A DNA stretch of 64,000 nt from Lithodes maja (Eukaryota; Arthropoda; Malacostraca; Decapoda; Lithodidae): positions 62,001-126,000 of the forward strand of contig JBAKBP010003108.1 in the NCBI GenBank assembly GCA_037953745.1, given 5' to 3'. The notes under the pieces were generated by a model. It was not told where the DNA came from, ran no database searches, and saw nothing but the letters and a program-made list of their open reading frames with translations. The translations under genes and the position numbers were made by a program. Of this stretch, positions 58,760 through 64,000 are shown one piece after another (the first letter of the stretch is position 1; the number at the start of each line of letters is the position of its first letter).

Positions 58760-61549
58760 TCAATAATTTTTGAAGGTGTGGTAGTCCCTGAAGCACTCAC
58801 CCATGCAGAGTGGAACTTTGCACTCTGCGCACATTGAGGTGACTCTTTTTGGGACATGGGGTTTCCTGACACTGGAGCTGCAGACGGTGCACTGCACCTG
58901 CCTGTGACGAGTGCCAATCAGCTCGCTGTTGGTCAGGTAGTGTCTTTGGACACCCACCTGGACTCGGTCAGGAACGTGATCCCCACGCCATGCCGTACGT
59001 CTGTGAGTGGTGGTGCCATACTTCTCCAGGAGTTGGTATGAGACGTTGTACACGAACTCCCGGAATTTAAGTTTCTGGTTTGGGGCCATATTCTTTTTGA
59101 CCAACCACAAGTTGTAGGCGTTCAGCATCGTTATGTCAACAAGGTGGAGGAAGAGCTTGTGATACCACTTCACAGTCTTCCTCAGACACTCAACGCCTGA
59201 CAGCTGACAGTCAGACTTGTCCACCATGCGCATGTTTTTGGTGTAGTCCACTACCATGTCGGGCTTGTAGATGGTCTTCCTGGTTCGGTAGTGGATTTTG
59301 CCAGAATCCATCTGGGCACCTGTGTGGATGGTGGAAAGCAGGTGGACGTCTCGCTTATCCTTCCACTTCAGGGCTATCACTTTCCAACACTTTTCGAGCT
59401 GCTTGTATTTCTGCCCCTTTCGTCGCCTTCTTCGTACATGCCTCTCGCGGTGTTCCTGGGCCAGGTCGTCTTCTGAAGGTGTGTCACTGGAGGAGGCATC
59501 TGTGAGAGGAATGACATCACCTGTGAATTTTGGCATAAACTTTCTTGTCTTTCTGACATTCCCACATGACCCCGTTTGGTTGTCATGAAGAAACTGGCAG
59601 AGAGCAGGAGAAGTATACCAGTTGTCAGTGTAGATGATGTGGCCTTTGCCCAGGTAAGGTGCCAAAATTTTCCTGATGATGGCACCTGACATGCCCATGG
59701 GGTCATTGGCAGTGGCTTTCGGTATGTCAATGTCAGTGCCTGTGTACACGATCATGTCAAGCACTATTCCAGTTTCGCAGTCACACAAAACGAAGAGCTT
59801 GATTCCGAACCTATGCCTTTTCAAGGGGATATACTGTTTGAAAACAAGACGTCCTTTGAAGAGCACGAGCGACTCATCAATCACCAAATTGAGGAAGGGG
59901 TAAAAGTATTTCCTATACCTCTCCAACAACATGGTGAACACATTCCGAACTTTCCATATCCTGTCAATCCTGTTAGGATTTTCGTTGTCTGCAAAGTGCA
60001 TAAATCTTAGCAGCAACAAAAATCTGTCACGAGTCATGAACTTATTGAAAGTTGGGGTGGCGATGAGAGGGTCGTGCTTCCAATAGTGTTGCAACACATG
60101 CTTCTTGATCAGAGGCATGAGGAACAACAAGGCAAAGAACGTCATAAATTCTTCCACAGTCGTATCCACCCAGCCTCGTATTCTCGCTTTTGGAGAAAGG
60201 ACGTCCAATCTGCCAAACACCCACCTGTAGTAGGCGTTTGTTTGGGCAACGATGTACGTCATTACCTCCATATCGAAAAAAGCGAGGAAGAAGTCGCTTT
60301 CGTTCGCTTGATCGTCACAGGGCCAGTCGTCAGTTGTTCCTGACGTCCCAGGATTGAACTGGGGCACGTCAGGTACAAAATTGACCCCGTCAGACCAATC
60401 GAACGAAGGCAAGCCAGGGATCGGAATGCCGTCTGCGTCTGCTTCATTGTCTGAAATATCGCTTCCATGGTCGCGATACAGCACTTGATCATCATCACCC
60501 TCCTCTTCACTAGACAGACGATGACCTTCCTCATTTTCGTCACCGACGTCTGACTCACTCCCACTGTCCACTCCCAAATCCCCCCACCCTTGGTCCCGTG
60601 CTAGGGCTTCGTCGTCAAAACCTGGGCTGCCAATGTCCTGCGAATCACCATCAAACAGCAGGGCGCCATATTTTGATGGTGTCAGAGTTTTCCGGGTCAC
60701 TTTTGCACGCGAGGGTGTCTTATGGACAGGGACAGCAGGGGCGGCGGCAGGGGCGGCGGCAGAGGCGGCGGCAGAGGCGGCGGCAGGGGCAGCAGTGGTG
60801 CGTGGCCTTGATGGCAAGATGATGGTGGTGCCTGTCGCCCTTCTCTCTGTTCCTTGGGCAGGGGCGGCAGGGGCGGCAGGGGCAGCAGGGGCAACAGGAG
60901 CAACAGGGGCAGCAGGGGCAACAGGGGCAACAGGGGCAGCAGGGCCACCAGGGACAGCAGGGCCAGCAGTCGCTTTCCCTCTCCCTTTCCCCTTCCCCTT
61001 CCCCTTCCCCTTCCCTGTTCCTTGGGCAGGGGCGGCAGGGGCAGCAGGGGCGGCAGGGGCAGCAGGGGCGGCAGCGGCAGCCGGGCCAGGGGCGGCGGCG
61101 GCAGCCGGGCCAGGGGCGGCGGCTGGTGGTGGTGGTGGTGGTAGGGGCACTGTGGCTGGCGTACGGGATCTTTTCCCTACGCCCGTGCCTTTAATTTTTC
61201 CTGCCCCCGCAGGTTTTGCAGCCCTAGGGCGGCCTCCTGCGTCGCTGGCAGGGGTGGCAGGGGTGGCAGTGGTGGCAGTGGTGGTAGTGGTGGTGGTAGT
61301 GGTTGTTGCAGTGGCCTGGGTCGTGGTGGCAGTGTCCCGAAAGACCAATGACCTCTGTGCCATTGCCCTGCTTGCACGTGTTTTTTGTGCTTTGGGTGCT
61401 GGTGTTTCGTCTTCAGAGCTGTAGGGCGTGTCGTACTGGTAGCTAGGGTCTTTGGCAGCCACCCTCTGCCTTCCACGGCGGCTAACACCACCAGAAGGAG
61501 GGCTGGTTGTGTCATCAGGGAGCGAGCGTGAGGGACGTGTGGGCTCCAT
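58760..61549 (-). CDS. piggyBac transposase, full-length ORF
   Basis: The most likely start is the ATG at 61549 (MEPTRPSRS), giving 929 residues. Frame upstream of it runs through the terminal repeat into the host LINE and is not part of the gene. Residues 1-290 are low complexity: a Thr run, Ala-Pro repeats and a Gly-Lys repeat, then an acidic stretch to about 400. The DDE domain follows, with FFALLFLMPLIKK, NLVIDESLVLFKGR (D558), HIIYTDNWYTSP (D642) and MRMVDKSD (D777, D780). The C-terminus has a cysteine-rich zinc domain (CTVC, CAEC, CMGEC, DYH) that in this family binds the element ends. The enzyme cuts and pastes at TTAA. Typical members are about 600 residues long; the extra length is the disordered N-terminus. 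All catalytic residues are present. Confidence 0.93.
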   Translation of the reverse strand: MEPTRPSRSLPDDTTSPPSGGVSRRGRQRVAAKDPSYQYDTPYSSEDETPAPKAQKTRASRAMAQRSLVFRDTATTTQATATTTTTTTTTTATTATPATPASDAGGRPRAAKPAGAGKIKGTGVGKRSRTPATVPLPPPPPPAAAPGPAAAAAPGPAAAAAPAAPAAPAAPAAPAQGTGKGKGKGKGKGRGKATAGPAVPGGPAAPVAPVAPAAPVAPVAPAAPAAPAAPAQGTERRATGTTIILPSRPRTTAAPAAASAAASAAAPAAAPAVPVHKTPSRAKVTRKTLTPSKYGALLFDGDSQDIGSPGFDDEALARDQGWGDLGVDSGSESDVGDENEEGHRLSSEEEGDDDQVLYRDHGSDISDNEADADGIPIPGLPSFDWSDGVNFVPDVPQFNPGTSGTTDDWPCDDQANESDFFLAFFDMEVMTYIVAQTNAYYRWVFGRLDVLSPKARIRGWVDTTVEEFMTFFALLFLMPLIKKHVLQHYWKHDPLIATPTFNKFMTRDRFLLLLRFMHFADNENPNRIDRIWKVRNVFTMLLERYRKYFYPFLNLVIDESLVLFKGRLVFKQYIPLKRHRFGIKLFVLCDCETGIVLDMIVYTGTDIDIPKATANDPMGMSGAIIRKILAPYLGKGHIIYTDNWYTSPALCQFLHDNQTGSCGNVRKTRKFMPKFTGDVIPLTDASSSDTPSEDDLAQEHRERHVRRRRRKGQKYKQLEKCWKVIALKWKDKRDVHLLSTIHTGAQMDSGKIHYRTRKTIYKPDMVVDYTKNMRMVDKSDCQLSGVECLRKTVKWYHKLFLHLVDITMLNAYNLWLVKKNMAPNQKLKFREFVYNVSYQLLEKYGTTTHRRTAWRGDHVPDRVQVGVQRHYLTNSELIGTRHRQVQCTVCSSSVRKPHVPKRVTSMCAECKVPLCMGECFRDYHTFKNY

Positions 61550-61699
61550 GACTAGTGCGTGGTTACTGGCGCGGTGGTGCTTGCACGAGTGCGGGGAGAG
61601 CGTTTGGCGGGGTGGTATCGAGAGTTGACATGTAGTACTATATCCACACCAATTTTCAGCCGCCTGACTATTAACGCGCGGTTTTGGTACGCGTTCAAA

Positions 61700-61773
61700 A
61701 GCGTTACTCTGAAGAGTCTCCCCGCAGTGCGCCGGGGGAACTCTTAAGAGTCTCCCCGCAGCTCCCGGGTTAA
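61700..61773 (-). repeat. Right terminal repeat of piggyBac with doubled motif
   Basis: Read inward, two copies of a ctgcggggagactctt-agag unit, about 38 bases apart, follow the TTAACCCGGGAG tip. Both copies recur in the short elements at 9471 and 49029. They are good candidates for transposase binding sites. Confidence 0.75.
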
Positions 61774-62471
61774 TGCACAGAAAACCAAGTACATTCAATT
61801 TTCTAACCGACAGAATCTCACTGACTCCCATATATTTTTTTAATGATGTAAATATTCCCACTTCCCCTAGTATTGACATTCTCGGTGTAACATTAACTAC
61901 TAACTTGAGCTGGACACATTATGTTAGAAGCATTGCTAAGAATGCCTCTAAAAAACTGGGACTCCTGTACAGAGTTCGAGAATTCTTCACTGACGAGCAG
62001 TTGGCCGTAATATATAAAAGTCATGTGCGTTCTCAGATGGATTACTGTTCACCTCTGTGGGGTGGAAGTGGAGTGGTTGCATTGAGGCAGTTGGACAAAA
62101 TTCAAAATAAAGCTATTAGATTAATCAATAACCCTGCAATCACACAGGACCTTCCTACATTATCCATACGAAGAAACGTTGCATCCCTTGCATTATTCTA
62201 CAAATATTTTCACAGCAATTGTTCCGAGGAACTTGCTTCAATTGTGCCGCCTCTCCACATCTTTCCCCGCAGAACTAGGGCAGCTGAGAGCGCCCATGAA
62301 TTTACACTTTCTCCTCCACAATGCAGAACTTCTGCTTATCAGAATTCATTTATCCCCAGAGCTACTACTCTTTGGAATTCACTTCCCTCGAATTGCTTTC
62401 CACAAACTTACAATTTACAAATGTTTAAATCCAGTTGTTATAAACATTTTATGAATGGAGGATGCCTTTAG
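61774..62471 (+). CDS. LINE 3 ORF2: C-terminal part
   Basis: The frame has SIDILGVTLTTNLSWTHYVRSI, KKLGLLYRVREFFTDEQLAVIY, RSQMDYCSPLWGG, LSIRRNVASLALFYKYFHS and ATTLWNSLPSNCFP. Over its first 60 bases, the frame that continues directly from 56144 is a different one; a T-run at about 61837-61843 brings the shift. LINE 3 is therefore frameshifted as well as split. Confidence 0.8.
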
Positions 62472-62548
62472 GCACATGGACCTTTTTGTTTTATCTGTGT
62501 TTTTCCTTCCTCCGTTCATTGTCTCTTAAAAAAAAATAAAAAAAAAAT

Positions 62549-62978
62549 AAGATTATGAGAAGAGAAATGCTTAAGAAATTTGGAAGCAAGAATAGTTTCA
62601 AAAACTTTATAAAGACATAAGATGAGAGCAATTGGACGATAGTTGGCGGGTTGAGAGCGGTCACCCTTCTTTGGGACAGGTTGAATGTGAGCAAACTTCC
62701 AGCATGAAGGGAAGACGTTAGAGGATAGACAGAGACGAAAGAGTTTGCCTAGGCAGGGAGTCAGCACGGAAGCACAGTTTTTGAGAACAACAGGAGGAAC
62801 ACTGTCCGTACTGTACGCCTTATTAGTATTAAGCCCAGAGAGGGTAGAAAGTACATCTTTAGAAGAGATTAGGATATTAGGCATAAGTAAGAGAGAGGAG
62901 GGTGGAGAGGGAGGAATAGCACCGGAATCATCCAAGGTGGAGTTTCTAGCAAAAGTTTGAGCGAAGAGTTTAGCTTTG
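62549..62978 (-). pseudogene. LINE copy 2: RT start
   Basis: Minus frame NPKLFAQTF-type sequence with DVLSTLSGLNTNKAY, VPPVVLKNCASVL and FAHIQPVPKKGDRSQPANYRPIALIL. It continues the palm fragment at 55528 across the nested insertion. Confidence 0.8.
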
Positions 62979-63256
62979 TTGCCTTGTTTCCACTCCTCAA
63001 TAACCCTATTCCGTCGTCTATGCTTGAGCAACAAGGTAAATATACTATTTTGTGGTTTCATATAATTCTACAGTCCATTTACTACAATAAAAACCATATA
63101 ATAAATGATCCTTCGAACATTTTAATTATTCTTGACATCTCAGTTGTTTGGTGTCGTAGCTCAGCAGTTTGTTGTGGTTTGGTGCAGCGGCGCATTTTTT
63201 TGTTCCCCTGTTTCCCTTTTTTGTTTTTTGGTCGGCCGCGAGGGTCGCCTCATGGC
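62979..63256. other. Segment between LINE copy 2 and SGNH3
   Basis: AT-rich at first, then T- and G-rich near 63180-63250. No gene is recognisable. It could be the leader of the SGNH3 ORF. Confidence 0.4.
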
Positions 63257-63919
63257 ATGATGGCCCAAGGTTTTTTTAGGCATGGCGTGGCAGGGGGGGG
63301 GGGGTTAGGAAAGGACTTTGTACCTGAAAGGGCTGGATATCCTGGGGCAATTAAGAAAATGGCCATAATAGGACACTCGTTTGTCAGGGATTTATATCTA
63401 GACAAGCCCATCTATCATCCCTTCTTCACAGTCACCCCTCTAGCAGCCCCTGGCGCCACGTACAGTAACCTCTCTACGAGGTACTGATGCTTGGACCCGG
63501 TTGGTCAGGAAGAGACCTCACCTCACATTTTTGGTGATAGGGGGAAACGATATACGCTGTGGGGTTGTACTAAAGGAGCTGGCTAATCAGATACAGGACC
63601 TGGCTAAAGAGATAGAGAGTGAGACTGGGGGCTGTTGCCGGATCATCGGCATCGACAAGCGGCAGAGTGCATGGGTGCAGACGAATTCAACAAGATTAGA
63701 AACTCTGTCAACCAGTGGCTCAAGAGGAATCTGCAGTACAGCCGTAGCCGATACTCCTCCATGAACACGTCGGCCAACGATTTTGCGGCTGACGGGGTCC
63801 ACTTGAATTACCCCGCATCAGACCGGCTGTTCAAGGATTTGATGGAGTCGGCTCGGGTGTTTTCCAGTGCCGATGCGACAGCCCTGGTGGACAGAACCTT
63901 CGTTGAATTGAATATGTAG
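63257..63919 (+). pseudogene. SGNH-hydrolase-like ORF 3 with all four blocks, two frameshifts
   Basis: An ATG at 63257 opens a frame with KKMAIIGHSFVRDLYLD (block I, nucleophile S) and TPLAAPGATYSNL (block II, G), up to a stop at 63487. From 63501 another frame has LTFLVIGGNDIRCG (block III, N) and KEIESETGGCCRIIGID. From 63635 a third frame has DEFNKIRNSVNQWLKRNLQ and DFAADGVHLNYP (block V, D-x-x-H), then a stop at 63917-63919. The set S, G, N, H in this order defines SGNH hydrolases. It lacks the WLERDA tail shared by SGNH1 and SGNH2, so it may belong to another element. Confidence 0.75.
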
Positions 63920-64000
63920 GTTGGCCCAACACTGTGTCTTCTTCTTAGGTATTAATTAGGCCTAAGATAGCATTGCTCATTTAAAATTCTCACTAAAATT
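63920..64000. other. Window end
   Basis: No gene is visible in the last 81 bases. Confidence 0.4.

Larger units (their letters stand above)
56145..61773 (-). mobile_element. Autonomous piggyBac element, 5.6 kb, apparently intact
   Basis: TTAA flanks both sides (56145-56148, 61770-61773) inside the RT frame of LINE 3. The right end, read in reverse, starts TTAACCCGGGAGCTGCGGGG as in the short family A copies; the left end starts TTAACCTCTTCGCGGCGC, like the far end of copy 3 (50804 read in reverse). The transposase ORF is uninterrupted. The non-coding left part holds a tandem repeat and a tRNA-like sequence. Confidence 0.9.
55529..62548 (+). mobile_element. 5'-truncated CR1/jockey-like LINE 3, plus strand, split by piggyBac
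   Basis: It begins in the RT domain (RPIAITSTLGKVFEIIL), is interrupted at 56145-61773 by the piggyBac element, and ends with an A-rich tail at 62528-62548. It inserted into the minus-strand LINE copy 2. It differs in sequence from LINE copies 1 and 2 although the protein is related. Confidence 0.85.
54210..62978 (-). mobile_element. Jockey/CR1-like LINE copy 2, minus strand, split by nested elements
   Basis: The parts at 54210-55528 and 62549-62978 together match 27790-29535 of copy 1 in order and orientation. Between them lies a plus-strand LINE, inserted in the sequence that reads gagagcagattatgag in copy 1; agat is found on both sides as a short duplication. The element is 5'-truncated further than copy 1, ending within the RT-proximal region. 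Confidence 0.88.

Noticed and set aside
60633..61424. 263-codon plus-strand frame of Gly-Ala repeats
   Set aside because: It is antisense to the low-complexity N-terminus of the piggyBac transposase.
61550..61879. 110-codon N-terminal extension of the transposase frame
   Set aside because: It runs through the terminal repeat and into the host LINE, so it cannot be part of the element gene. The ATG at 61549 is inside the element.
1..64000. Host protein-coding genes
   Set aside because: Every long frame I could identify belongs to a mobile element, and no multi-exon host gene was recognisable.

Overview
The window is eukaryotic repeat DNA, and I found no host gene. The likely source is an arthropod, most plausibly a decapod crustacean. 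The grounds are the mix of BEL/Pao, piggyBac and CR1/jockey-like LINEs, and a TTAGG-type telomere-like tract inside one element. Species cannot be told from the sequence.

Nearly every base belongs to transposable elements nested in one another. The backbone is two BEL/Pao retrotransposons arranged head to tail on the + strand. Pao1 runs from about 310 to 26533 and Pao2 from 25882 to about 53835. They appear to share one LTR at 25882-26533. Both carry gag (DUF1759-like region, zinc knuckles), remnants of protease, RT, RNase H, integrase and a C-terminal DUF5641-like module. In both, the remains of an SGNH-hydrolase-like ORF sit between the LTR and gag. A third, better preserved SGNH homologue lies at the right edge (63257-63919).

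Pao1 is interrupted by an RTE-like LINE (610-2990, 9-bp TSD), two short TTAA elements (4414-4877, 6150-6637) and a 12.6-kb TTAA element (6861-19456), and by a minus-strand LINE (about 19651-23281). The 12.6-kb element contains a complete minus-strand Ty3/gypsy element (8393-18438). Pao2 is interrupted by a minus-strand LINE (about 27776-30003) and by an unresolved 17.8-kb insert (30227-48002). That insert contains a near-complete CR1/L2-like LINE (about 33100-47765), which itself hosts a second Ty3/gypsy element (34841-44240) and a truncated LINE (44379-45448). Further right, Pao2 carries three TTAA elements and a foldback element with a 9-bp TSD.

From 54210 to 62978 there is a three-level nest. 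A minus-strand LINE is split by a plus-strand LINE, which is split by a 5.6-kb piggyBac element with an uninterrupted 929-residue transposase ORF.

The most notable biology: both gypsy elements have the domain order Gag-PR-IN-RT-RNH, with integrase before RT, and a SCAN-like Gag region. This is the Gmr1-like arrangement. An SGNH hydrolase ORF is physically linked to BEL/Pao gag. The piggyBac family has an intact transposase, short relatives and directly visible empty sites in the same window. Most element ORFs are broken by stops, frameshifts or nested insertions; the piggyBac transposase and the 1500-codon gypsy Gag-Pol are the main long open frames.
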